From: an uncultured bacterium
GTDB taxonomy: Bacteria > Verrucomicrobiota > Lentisphaeria > Victivallales > UBA1829
Assembly (NCBI GenBank): GCA_900549045.1
Contig: URNE01000120.1
Span: 1 to 6,921 of the forward strand
Direction of reading: 5' to 3'
Length of the DNA: 6,921 nucleotides
Shown here: in pieces, positions 1 to 6,210 of the stretch
How the letters are laid out: the number at the start of each line of letters is the position of its first letter
Numbering within the stretch: the first letter of the stretch is position 1
Notes under the pieces: generated by a model
What the model was told of the DNA's origin: nothing
What the model saw: the letters and a program-made list of their open reading frames with translations, nothing else
Databases searched by the model: none
Program-made: the position numbers and the translations under genes

Positions 1-24
1 CAATGGTATCTTTAGGTACACCAG

Positions 25-34
25 AGAGGAAAGG
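25..34 (+). promoter_or_regulatory. Ribosome binding site of the FAD enzyme gene
   Basis: The purine-rich stretch AGAGGAAAGG lies just before the ATG at 43; its AAGG end is 8 bases from the start codon. An in-frame TAG at 13-15 with no alternative start codon between it and 43 makes ATG 43 the only reasonable start. No promoter can be judged because the window begins only 42 bases upstream. Confidence 0.6.
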
Positions 35-42
35 TACCGGAA

Positions 43-1605
43 ATGTCTCCGAAACGGAAAGTTGTCATCATCGGCGCAGGTCCCGCAGGACTGACTGCGG
101 GCTATGTCCTGCTGAAGCAGTCCGATCGTTTCGACGTGGCGATTCTGGAAGAGGAGAGCACGGTCGGCGGAATTTCGCGGACGGTCAATCACGACGGAAA
201 CCGCATGGATCTGGGCGGACACCGTTTCTTCTCGAAAGTCCCCGAAGTGAATGCGCTTTGGGAGGAGCTTCTGCCGCTTCAGGGCGCGCCTTCCTTTGAC
301 GACCGGATCACCGGACGCCGTGTCCCGCTCGCCGCGAACGGGCCGGACCCTGAAAAATCAGATGAGGTGATGCTTTCGCGCCGCCGCGTTTCGCGGATTT
401 TCCACCGCGGACGTTTTTTCGACTATCCGGTGAAAATGAATTTCGCGACGATCCGCGGCATGGGGCTGGCTGTGACGTTTGCCGCCGGCTGCAGCTGGCT
501 GAAGTCGGTCCTGCGCAAACTGCCGGAGACTTCACTCGAAAATTTCTACATCAACCGCTTCGGGCGGAAACTCTATTCCATGTTTTTTGAAGGCTACACG
601 GAGAAGCTCTGGGGACGTCATCCGCGTTCCATCTCCGCCGACTGGGGAGCTCAGCGCGTCAAAGGCCTTTCCATCTGCGCCGTGCTCCGCGACATCTTCC
701 GGAAGCTGCTCCCCGCGGGGGCGCGTCCGGGGAAAGTGGAAACATCGCTGATCGAGGAGTTTCATTACCCGAAATTCGGTCCAGGGCAGCTCTGGGAGAC
801 CGCCGCGAAACGTTTTGAAGCGATGGGCGGGCGCATCATCATGAATTGCCGCGCGGAGAAAATCCGCGTGGAGAACGGACGCGTCGTTCAGGTGACGGCT
901 TCGCGGAGCGGCGAAACGCTGGAGTTCGCTCCGGATGTCCTTCTCTCCTCCATGCCGCTGAAAGACCTCGCCGCCGGGATGAATGATATTCCCGCGTCCG
1001 TTTCGGAAATTGCGGCGGGGCTTCCTTACCGCGACTTCGTCACGGTCGGACTGCTTGTCGACCGTTTGAACCTGAAGAACGAGACGAAGCTGAAAACGTT
1101 GAACAACATCATTCCGGATTGCTGGATTTACGTCCAGGACAGCGGCGTGAAGCTCGGGCGGATCCAGATCTTCAACAACTGGTCGCCGTATCTGCTCCGG
1201 GATCCGGAGCGTTCGGTCTGGCTCGGACTTGAATATTTCTGCCGGGAAGACGACGATTGCTGGAATCTCTCCGCGGAGCTCTGGAAGCGGAAAGGAATTT
1301 CGGAACTGGTTTCAATGGGCGTGCTTTCCGCGGACGCCGCCGTTTCCGATTTCCATGTGGAGAAGGTCCGCAAGGCGTATCCCGCCTATTTCGACACATA
1401 CTCCCGCATTGACGGGCTGATTCATTATTTGAATTCGATTGAAAACCTTTACTGCATCGGCCGCAATGGTCAGCACCGTTACAACAACATGGATCACAGC
1501 ATGGCGACCGCCTTTGAAGCCGTGCGTCACATCCTGCACGGCGGAGAGAAAACCGCCGTCTGGAATGTGAACACGGAGCGGGAATACCACGAAGAGCGCG
1601 GGTGA
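43..1605 (+). CDS. FAD-dependent amine-oxidase-fold oxidoreductase (UDP-galactopyranose mutase / protoporphyrinogen oxidase-like)
   Basis: This 520-residue protein is complete. An N-terminal Rossmann dinucleotide-binding motif GAGPAG sits at residues 11-16 after a hydrophobic beta strand, followed by an acidic strand end (EEES, 36-39) and VGGISRT (41-47), as in FAD-binding amine oxidases. GGHRFF (58-63), SRIF...FFDYP (117-129), YTEKLWG (185-191) and the C-terminal FAD-contact segment GRNGQHRYNNMDHSM (474-488) are typical of a family annotated as NAD(P)/FAD-dependent oxidoreductase or as protoporphyrinogen-oxidase- or UDP-galactopyranose-mutase-like. Family knowledge: members often sit near glycan or glycosyltransferase genes, but the substrate of most is unknown. 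There is no signal peptide or clear membrane span; residues 136-152 are only mildly hydrophobic, so it is probably cytoplasmic. No heme gene is beside it, so a HemY/HemG role is not supported. It converges with thiI, leaving ten bases. Family is confident, reaction is not. Confidence 0.85.
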   Translation: MSPKRKVVIIGAGPAGLTAGYVLLKQSDRFDVAILEEESTVGGISRTVNHDGNRMDLGGHRFFSKVPEVNALWEELLPLQGAPSFDDRITGRRVPLAANGPDPEKSDEVMLSRRRVSRIFHRGRFFDYPVKMNFATIRGMGLAVTFAAGCSWLKSVLRKLPETSLENFYINRFGRKLYSMFFEGYTEKLWGRHPRSISADWGAQRVKGLSICAVLRDIFRKLLPAGARPGKVETSLIEEFHYPKFGPGQLWETAAKRFEAMGGRIIMNCRAEKIRVENGRVVQVTASRSGETLEFAPDVLLSSMPLKDLAAGMNDIPASVSEIAAGLPYRDFVTVGLLVDRLNLKNETKLKTLNNIIPDCWIYVQDSGVKLGRIQIFNNWSPYLLRDPERSVWLGLEYFCREDDDCWNLSAELWKRKGISELVSMGVLSADAAVSDFHVEKVRKAYPAYFDTYSRIDGLIHYLNSIENLYCIGRNGQHRYNNMDHSMATAFEAVRHILHGGEKTAVWNVNTEREYHEERG

Positions 1606-1610
1606 TCGGC

Positions 1611-1628
1611 GCCGGTTATTCTTCCGGC
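1611..1628. other. Small hairpin at the convergent gene junction
   Basis: GCCGG at 1611-1615 can pair with CCGGC at 1624-1628 around an 8-base loop that contains the stop codon of thiI (1616-1618). It lies where the two convergent genes end. Neither strand has a T tract after it, so it is at best a weak transcript-end structure; no better terminator is visible for either gene within the window. Confidence 0.25.
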
Positions 1629-2833
1629 AGGCAAACGCAGACTTCGAGCGAGGAATACGCCTGGTCGAGAAGTTCGCGCATGTCGCCGAGAAGGGCTTCC
1701 TCCTCTTCAATCCGCGGAATCTTTGCGGCAACCGAGGGAGACGGCGGAGCAAAAACCGTGCAGCTGTCCGGCTGAGGTTCAATCGAGGTCTGGAAGGTGC
1801 CGAGTTCTTCCGCACGGCGGATCGTTTCCAGCTTGTCGAGTCCGCAGAGCGGACGTATGACGACGAATTCCGCGGCATTGTTGATTGTGCCCAGATTGAT
1901 GACCGTCTGGCTGGCGACCTGTCCGACCGATTCTCCGGTGACGATGCCGTAAAGATGTTTACGGTAGCAGAGCATGTTTGCAATGCGCATCATGTAGCGG
2001 CGGTAGAGAACCGTGCGGAACTTCGGGTTGCAGACGTCGCGGATTTTCTTCTGGATTTCCGAAAAATTGCAGGCGTAAAGCGTGCCGGGCTTCTGGTGTT
2101 TGTTCAGAATCGCGGCGAGACGCTTCACCTTGTCCAGCGATTCCATCGGCGTGTACGGGTAGCTGTGGAAGGTGAGGTAGTCGACGTGGCAGCCGCGGTT
2201 CATGATCATTTTGCATGCGACGGGGGAGTCGATGCCGCCCGAAAGGAGGGCGAGAACGGGGCTGTTGCTGCCGACGGGGAGACCGCCCGCGCCGTTGTAG
2301 GAGGTGTAGTAGACCATTGCGTTCACGTCGCGGACTTCGACGCCGACAGTCACTTCCGCTCCGGTCAGGTCGACTTTCAGACGGGCGGCGCCGAACATCT
2401 CTTCGATTTTTGTCGCGACTGCGATCTCAATGTCTTTGGAGCGGAGCGGGAATGTTTTGTCGCTGCGGCGCGCGCGGACGCGGAAGCGGACTTTTTCTTT
2501 TTTGGCGAGTACCGGATCGAAGTAATCGTGGATGCTGGCGGCGACAAGGCCGTTGATTTCATCCATGTCCGGTTTGCACTCAAGAGCGGGGGAGAAGGAT
2601 TCCAGACCGGAACAGCGGCGGAGTCCCTCTCCGATGACCGCGAGTTCCTCCTCCGTGAACATGGAGTCGTCTTTCTTGCGGATGTAGATGCGTCCGCGCA
2701 CGCGGATGTGGCGGAGCGTGTCGAGCTTGGCGCACTGGTACTTGAGGTTGTCGATGAGTTTGTTTTCAAACATGGTCCGGTTGTCGCCTTTTGTGGCGAT
2801 TTCGTGATACCGGCAGATGATGCTGTTGTACAT
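1616..2833 (-). CDS. thiI: tRNA uracil 4-sulfurtransferase ThiI (no rhodanese domain)
   Basis: ThiI adenylates uridine 8 of tRNA and transfers sulfur to give 4-thiouridine; in many bacteria it also helps supply sulfur for the thiamine thiazole ring. The 405-residue protein has the N-terminal ferredoxin-like start with EIATKGDNR (11-19), a THUMP RNA-binding domain at about 60-165, and a PP-loop adenylation domain from about 175 with the signature SGGIDSP (198-204). GESVGQVASQT (300-310) and the conserved cysteine in DSCTVFAPP (Cys358, corresponding to Cys344 of E. coli) follow. It ends near residue 405, so the C-terminal rhodanese domain of the 482-residue E. coli protein is absent, as in the Bacillus type, where a partner desulfurase delivers sulfur; none is encoded here. 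The start is fixed by homology because EI.TKG.NR lies about ten residues in. No Shine-Dalgarno site is seen: only AAGAAAACC separates the ATG from the upstream terminator's U tract. Confidence 0.95.
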   Translation of the reverse strand: MYNSIICRYHEIATKGDNRTMFENKLIDNLKYQCAKLDTLRHIRVRGRIYIRKKDDSMFTEEELAVIGEGLRRCSGLESFSPALECKPDMDEINGLVAASIHDYFDPVLAKKEKVRFRVRARRSDKTFPLRSKDIEIAVATKIEEMFGAARLKVDLTGAEVTVGVEVRDVNAMVYYTSYNGAGGLPVGSNSPVLALLSGGIDSPVACKMIMNRGCHVDYLTFHSYPYTPMESLDKVKRLAAILNKHQKPGTLYACNFSEIQKKIRDVCNPKFRTVLYRRYMMRIANMLCYRKHLYGIVTGESVGQVASQTVINLGTINNAAEFVVIRPLCGLDKLETIRRAEELGTFQTSIEPQPDSCTVFAPPSPSVAAKIPRIEEEEALLGDMRELLDQAYSSLEVCVCLPEE

Positions 2834-2842
2834 GGTTTTCTT

Positions 2843-2889
2843 AAAAAAAAAAAAAAAAGCGGGAACTCCGATCTCTCCGGAGTTCCCGC
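2843..2889 (-). terminator. Rho-independent terminator of pnp
   Basis: On the minus strand a perfect 12-bp stem (GCGGGAACTCCG with its complement, 2859-2870 and 2878-2889) with a 7-base loop is followed at once by 16 T (2843-2858). It begins 17 bases after the pnp stop codon. The T run exists only in the minus-strand direction, so it terminates pnp and not plus-strand transcription. Unusually, the T run ends nine bases before the thiI ATG, so any thiI transcript must either read through this structure or begin within or just after it. Confidence 0.93.
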
Positions 2890-2906
2890 GAATGATGCAT
2901 TGCTGC

Positions 2907-5009
2907 TTACTTCTCGATTTCGTCGAGCGCGGCTTTGCGGCTCAGACGGATCTTGCCGGAGCGGTCGATGTCGATCACCTTGACGGTGATGTAGTCGCCT
3001 TCCTTGCAGATGTCGGAGACCTGGTTGACGCGGTAGTTCGCCATCTCGGAGATGTGGAGAAGTCCGTCCTGTCCGGGCAGAATCTCGACGAACGCGCCGA
3101 AGTCGCGGACCGTCTTGACGAGACCGCGGTAGACCTTGCCGATTTCGGCTTCGGCCGTGTAGGAGAGCACGCGGCGTTTGACGTCTTCGAGGGCGGTTTT
3201 GTTCTTGGCAAGAATGCTGACGGAGCCGTCGTCCTGGATATCGACCTGAGCGCCGGTGACCTCGCAGATTTCCTTGATGTTCTTTCCGCCGGTTCCGATG
3301 AGAGCGCCGATCTTGTCGGGGTTGATCTTCATGACGGTCATCTGCGGAGCGTTCGGGCTGACTTCCGCACGCGGAGCCGGGATGCAGTCGGTGACGACCT
3401 TCATGATTTTCTCGCGCGCTTCCTTGTTCTGATCCATGGCGCGGACGAGCGTGTCGATCGGGATGCCGGGGAGCTTGAGGTCGAGCTGGAAGCCCGTAAT
3501 GCCCTTCTTGCTGCCGCAGACCTTGAAGTCCATGTCGCCGAAGTGGTCTTCCGCGCCGATGATGTCGGTGAGGATCAGCTCTTTGCCGGTTTCATCCGTG
3601 ACGAGTCCGCAGGAGATGCCGACCACCGGGGAAGTGATGGGCACGCCCGCATCCATCAGCGCGAGAGTTGCGCCGCAGACGGACGCCATCGAAGTGGAGC
3701 CGTTGGATGCCATGATTTCGGAGACGCAGCGGACGGTGTACGGGAAGTCCGCGGGGACGACTTGTGCGACGGAACGTTCGGCGAGGTTGCCGTGTCCGAT
3801 TTCGCGGCGGCCGGGACCCGTGACTTTGCCGACTTCTCCGACCGAGTAGTTCGGGAAGTTGTAGTGCAGATAGAATTTCTTGCTGTCGTTGGAGCCGCAG
3901 ACATTGTCGTATTCCTGAGCGTCCTGAGGTCCGCCGAGGGTCGCGACGACGAGCGCCTGTGTTTCGCCGCGCTGGAAGAGGCCAGTTCCGTGAACCACGG
4001 GGAGTACGCCGACTTCAGCGGAGAGCGGGCGGATGTCGGTGATGCCGCGTCCGTCCATGCGTTTATGCTTGTCGAGAATTGCGGAGCGGACCGCCTTCTG
4101 AACGCGCTTGTCGAAGCCCATCTTGACGATGAATTCAAAATCTTCGCCGAGGGTTTCTTCAAATTTCGGCTTGAGGTCTTCCAGCACTTTTGCGAGGACG
4201 ACGTCGAGAGCCTTGCCGCGCTCTTCCTTGCCCGGGAGGAACGCCGCGTCTTCGAGCGTTGCTCCGCAGGATTCTTCGATCGCAGCCATGACTTCGGCGG
4301 GGACGAGGTGCAGTTCCGGAGTCTTTTTCGTGCGTCCGGCCTTTTCCGCGAGTTCGCGCTGGGCGGCGCACTGTCTCTTGATGATGTCGTTCGCAAAATA
4401 CATGGCGTCGGCGAGGAGCTTTTCGGAGCATTCCTTCGCTTCGCCTTCGATCATGATGACCTGGTCTTCCTTGCCGGAGTAGACGAGTTCGATTTCGCTC
4501 TTCTTCATCTCTTCGACGGTCGGGTTCGCGATGAACTGTCCGTCGATATAGCCGACGCGAACCGCGCCGACGGGGCCCTGGTAGGGGAGGTCGGAGAGGC
4601 AGAGCGCGGCGGAAGCGCCGAGCATGAAGAGGGTGTCCGCGTCATGTTCGCCGTCATAGGAGAGAACGAGACCGTAGACCTGGACTTCATCGAAGAAGCC
4701 TTCGGGGAAGAGCGGGCGGATCGGACGGTCGGTCATGCGCATCGTCAGAATTTCTTTGTCGGTGGGACGGCCTTCGCGCTTGATGAATCCGCCGGGGAAG
4801 CGTCCTGCCGCGGAGAATTTTTCGCGGTAGTCGACCTGAAGCGGGAAGAAGTCCGCGCCTTTTCGAGCGGGACCGGAGCAGACGGCTGCGAGGACGCAGG
4901 TGTCGCCCATGCGGACGACGCAGGAACCGTTGGCGAGGTGAGCGAGTTTTCCGGCGGAGATTTCCATTGTCTTTCCGGCGGAGAGCTCCATAGAAACTTT
5001 TGTTTCCAT
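2907..5009 (-). CDS. pnp: Polyribonucleotide nucleotidyltransferase (PNPase)
   Basis: PNPase degrades RNA 3' to 5' with phosphate, releasing nucleoside diphosphates, and can also add 3' tails; it acts in the cytoplasm as a trimer, often in an RNA degradosome. The 700-residue length matches the family. The first RNase PH domain carries GGFIKREGRP (73-82) and RMTDRPIRPLF (91-101); an all-alpha linker covers about 240-315. The second RNase PH domain carries MDGRG..DIRPL (318-329), FQRGETQAL (345-353), RREIGHGNLAERS (401-413), SNGSTSM (435-441) and EDHFGDMDFKV (487-497), whose Asp488 and Asp494 correspond to the catalytic Asp486 and Asp492 of E. coli. A KH domain with IGTGG (571-575) and an S1 domain (about 624-695, starting VYRGLVKTVRDFGAFVE) finish the protein. 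Start ATG 5009 fits alignment of the N-terminus, although its ribosome site is weak. The usual rpsO neighbour is absent upstream; an SDR gene is there instead. Confidence 0.98.
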   Translation of the reverse strand: METKVSMELSAGKTMEISAGKLAHLANGSCVVRMGDTCVLAAVCSGPARKGADFFPLQVDYREKFSAAGRFPGGFIKREGRPTDKEILTMRMTDRPIRPLFPEGFFDEVQVYGLVLSYDGEHDADTLFMLGASAALCLSDLPYQGPVGAVRVGYIDGQFIANPTVEEMKKSEIELVYSGKEDQVIMIEGEAKECSEKLLADAMYFANDIIKRQCAAQRELAEKAGRTKKTPELHLVPAEVMAAIEESCGATLEDAAFLPGKEERGKALDVVLAKVLEDLKPKFEETLGEDFEFIVKMGFDKRVQKAVRSAILDKHKRMDGRGITDIRPLSAEVGVLPVVHGTGLFQRGETQALVVATLGGPQDAQEYDNVCGSNDSKKFYLHYNFPNYSVGEVGKVTGPGRREIGHGNLAERSVAQVVPADFPYTVRCVSEIMASNGSTSMASVCGATLALMDAGVPITSPVVGISCGLVTDETGKELILTDIIGAEDHFGDMDFKVCGSKKGITGFQLDLKLPGIPIDTLVRAMDQNKEAREKIMKVVTDCIPAPRAEVSPNAPQMTVMKINPDKIGALIGTGGKNIKEICEVTGAQVDIQDDGSVSILAKNKTALEDVKRRVLSYTAEAEIGKVYRGLVKTVRDFGAFVEILPGQDGLLHISEMANYRVNQVSDICKEGDYITVKVIDIDRSGKIRLSRKAALDEIEK

Positions 5010-5217
5010 TGTGGATACTTTCTGTTGTTTGCGGCGAAATTTAATCGGCTGCCGCGGTTGCAGTTGTAACAGCAGAATGCCTAACCGGACTTAGGATTGT
5101 TGCGGAATCGCGGTATCGGCTTCCGGATTTCTCCGGGAGGCGGTACCGACCGAATTCCACATGACAATCGGTACTTGATCCGGTACAGACAGTCTGATGG
5201 GCCGGGACTTCCCCGAC
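5010..5217 (-). promoter_or_regulatory. Hairpin-rich 5' leader of pnp
   Basis: About 200 bases separate the proposed promoter from the pnp ATG, with no ORF of note. On the minus strand the leader can form CCGGA-GAAA-TCCGG (5123-5136, GNRA-type loop), CCTAA-GTCCGG-TTAGG (5080-5095), CAGA-CTG-TCTG (5187-5197), and a short CGGG/CCCG hairpin near 5203-5215. The sequence CGGTA, read on the plus strand, recurs at 5111, 5141, 5169 and 5181. Established knowledge: E. coli pnp is autoregulated through its leader after RNase III cleavage. Whether this leader acts likewise is inference; the individual stems are short. Only a weak purine stretch (AGAAAG) lies 10-15 bases before the ATG. Confidence 0.4.
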
Positions 5218-5243
5218 AATAACAATATAAACCGTTATTGCGG
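5213..5243. repeat. Inverted repeat flanking the pnp -10 box
   Basis: CAATAAC at 5217-5223 and GTTATTG at 5234-5240 are perfect complements separated by ten bases; CCG at 5213-5215 and CGG at 5241-5243 extend the stem across a single bulged A at 5216. The ten-base centre contains the proposed -10 hexamer of pnp (5224-5229). It could be a repressor operator over the promoter. No T run follows on either strand, so it is not a terminator. Confidence 0.45.
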
Positions 5244-5251
5244 AAATTCAA
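5224..5251 (-). promoter_or_regulatory. Probable sigma70-type promoter of pnp
   Basis: On the minus strand TTGAAT (5246-5251) and TATATT (5224-5229) are separated by 16 bases, matching 4 of 6 and 5 of 6 consensus positions. The site lies immediately downstream of the SDR gene's terminator, where a fresh promoter for pnp would be expected. Predicted transcription would start near 5217, leaving a leader of about 208 bases. Confidence 0.45.
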
Positions 5252-5259
5252 GCGGAAAT

Positions 5260-5292
5260 AAAAAAATATCCCCGCTGTTTTTGCTGCGGGGA
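5260..5292 (-). terminator. Rho-independent terminator of the SDR gene
   Basis: On the minus strand the arm TCCCCGC (5286-5292) pairs over 7 bp with GCGGGGA (5269-5275), around a 10-base loop rich in A. Two bases later comes a run of seven T (5260-5266). The hairpin begins 20 bases after the SDR stop codon, so the SDR gene and pnp are probably separate transcription units. Confidence 0.85.
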
Positions 5293-5312
5293 CATGCGTT
5301 TGTGCGGACGGA

Positions 5313-6065
5313 TCAGTGGAAGTTCATGCCGCCGTTGATGTCGAGGCAGAGGCCCGTGAGGTAGCGTCCGCCCTCTCCGGCGAGGAATGCCGCCGCGAGC
5401 CCGACGTCGCGGGTTTTGCCGAGTCCCAGCGGAACCGTCTTGGCAAGCTTGGCAACTCCTTCCGCACCGTGAGTCTGGAAGAGCAGTTCCGTTTCGATGA
5501 TTCCCGGGGCGATGGCGTTGACCGTGATGTTGTACGGCGCTCCGGTCCGCGCGAGCGTGCGGGTGACTCCGAGGATTCCGGCTTTCGTTGCCGCATAGTG
5601 GACATGACCGAACAGCGCGCCGCGGTGGGCGACGATGGAGGACATGTTGATGATGCGTCCGCTCTTCTGCTCCCGCATGATTTCCATGGCGGATTTGCAC
5701 ATGAGGAACAGACTCTTCAGGTTGGTCTGAATGATGAAATCCCAGTCCGCTTCCGATGTCTCGAAAATATCCTGCGCTTTGGTGGTTCCGGCGTTGTTGA
5801 CGAGAATGTCGAGGCGCCCGAATTCGGATTTGACGAAATCGAAGAGTTTCTTCACCTCCTCCGCCTTTCCGACGTCGGCCTGGAACGGAACGGCGGTTCC
5901 GCCTTTCGCGCGGATTTCATCGCAGATGCTCTGCGCGTGCGCCGTATCGGTGCGGTAGTTTGCGATGACGGATGCGCCTTTTTCCGCGAGCACTTCCGCA
6001 ATGCCGCGTCCGAGTCCGCGCGAAGCTCCGGTCACAAGAGCGATTTTCCCTTCAAGATCCTTCAT
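5313..6065 (-). CDS. Short-chain dehydrogenase/reductase, FabG-like
   Basis: This is a classical SDR of 250 residues, the usual family length. It uses NAD(H) or NADP(H) to interconvert a hydroxyl and a keto group on a small substrate. Visible motifs, counted from the chosen start: cofactor motif TGASRGLG (12-19), NNAG (about 89-92), the structural Asn in QTNLKS, the catalytic Ser in NMSSI (about 140), and YAATK (about 155-159) with catalytic Tyr and Lys, so the catalytic tetrad looks intact. PGIIETELL follows, and the protein ends with the typical NGGM near the C-terminus. Start 6065 is chosen over an in-frame ATG at 6140 because GGAGG lies five bases before it and because MKDLEGKIALVTG is the standard SDR beginning. 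The absence of fatty-acid synthesis genes nearby and the IclR regulator beside it favour a catabolic sugar- or acid-dehydrogenase over true FabG. The substrate cannot be told. Confidence 0.92.
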   Translation of the reverse strand: MKDLEGKIALVTGASRGLGRGIAEVLAEKGASVIANYRTDTAHAQSICDEIRAKGGTAVPFQADVGKAEEVKKLFDFVKSEFGRLDILVNNAGTTKAQDIFETSEADWDFIIQTNLKSLFLMCKSAMEIMREQKSGRIINMSSIVAHRGALFGHVHYAATKAGILGVTRTLARTGAPYNITVNAIAPGIIETELLFQTHGAEGVAKLAKTVPLGLGKTRDVGLAAAFLAGEGGRYLTGLCLDINGGMNFH

Positions 6066-6070
6066 GATGT

Positions 6071-6075
6071 CCTCC
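6071..6075 (-). promoter_or_regulatory. Shine-Dalgarno site of the SDR gene
   Basis: GGAGG on the minus strand, five bases before the ATG at 6065. It is the strongest ribosome binding site in the window and it decides the start of the SDR gene, excluding the in-frame upstream ATG at 6140. Confidence 0.85.
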
Positions 6076-6081
6076 GTGAAG

Positions 6082-6095
6082 TTGAGTTTGCTCAA
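6082..6095. repeat. Dyad ahead of the SDR start
   Basis: TTGAG (6082-6086) and CTCAA (6091-6095) form a perfect 5-bp dyad around four bases, six bases upstream of the SDR ribosome binding site. It would overlap the transcription start if the weak promoter at 6098-6126 is real, and could be an operator half-pair or a small leader hairpin. Confidence 0.3.
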
Positions 6096-6097
6096 AT

Positions 6098-6126
6098 ACT
6101 TTACCCGCGGAACGGATGAAATGCAA
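6098..6126 (-). promoter_or_regulatory. Weak candidate promoter of the SDR gene
   Basis: On the minus strand TTGCAT (6121-6126) and TAAAGT (6098-6103) are 17 bases apart. The match to sigma70 consensus is only 3 of 6 and 4 of 6, as might be expected of an activated promoter, but chance is not excluded. Confidence 0.22.
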
Positions 6127-6141
6127 TCGGAAAACGACATG

Positions 6142-6156
6142 CTTTTTCATAAAAAG
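6142..6156. repeat. Dyad CTTTTT-cat-AAAAAG, possible operator
   Basis: A perfect 6+3+6 inverted repeat in the gap between the IclR-family gene and the SDR gene. It contains TTCATAA (6146-6152), which recurs exactly 20 bp away in the next dyad, that is, on about the same face of the helix. A binding site for the adjacent regulator is possible. It is AT-rich, so part of the symmetry could be chance. Confidence 0.35.
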
Positions 6157-6165
6157 AACGCCATG

Positions 6166-6178
6166 TTCATAATATGAA
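6166..6178. repeat. Palindrome TTCATA-a-TATGAA, candidate IclR-family operator
   Basis: A perfect 13-bp palindrome with an odd centre, 33 bases past the stop codon of the IclR-family gene and upstream of the SDR gene. IclR-family proteins bind short palindromes of about this size, often in pairs. The second copy of TTCATAA here (6166-6172) is 20 bp from the one in the neighbouring dyad. Binding by the adjacent regulator is inference. Confidence 0.4.
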
Positions 6179-6210
6179 AGAACCGGCGGCGTTCCGTTCG
6201 CAAGGAGAAC

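Noticed and set aside
1955..2983. A 342-codon open frame antisense to thiI
   Set aside because: Same codon-aligned antisense register as above, running on through the terminator; low-complexity translation and no ribosome site. A shadow of thiI.
4948..4984. 24-base tandem duplication at the start of pnp (TTTCCGGCGGAGA at 4948-4960 and 4972-4984)
   Set aside because: It encodes MELSAGK and MEISAGK, but both segments align with the normal PNPase N-terminus, which has two similar beta strands, so it is more likely coincidental similarity than a recent duplication.
2817..5069. A 750-codon open frame on the plus strand antisense to pnp
   Set aside because: It is in the codon-aligned antisense register of pnp, where stops would need TTA, CTA or TCA codons in pnp; these are rare in this GC-rich gene. 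The product has no recognisable domain and includes a lysine run from the terminator's A tract. The pnp frame is unambiguous.
5316..6119. A 267-codon open frame antisense to the SDR gene
   Set aside because: Codon-aligned shadow of an SDR with intact catalytic motifs; no family features in its own translation.
6066..6140. N-terminal extension of the SDR starting at ATG 6140
   Set aside because: The extension does not resemble any SDR N-terminus, has no ribosome site of its own, and the ATG at 6065 has GGAGG five bases upstream at the standard family start.
6178..6210. Possible terminator after the IclR-family gene
   Set aside because: Only a 4-bp GAAC/GTTC pairing with a long loop and a short T stretch can be drawn; too weak to call.
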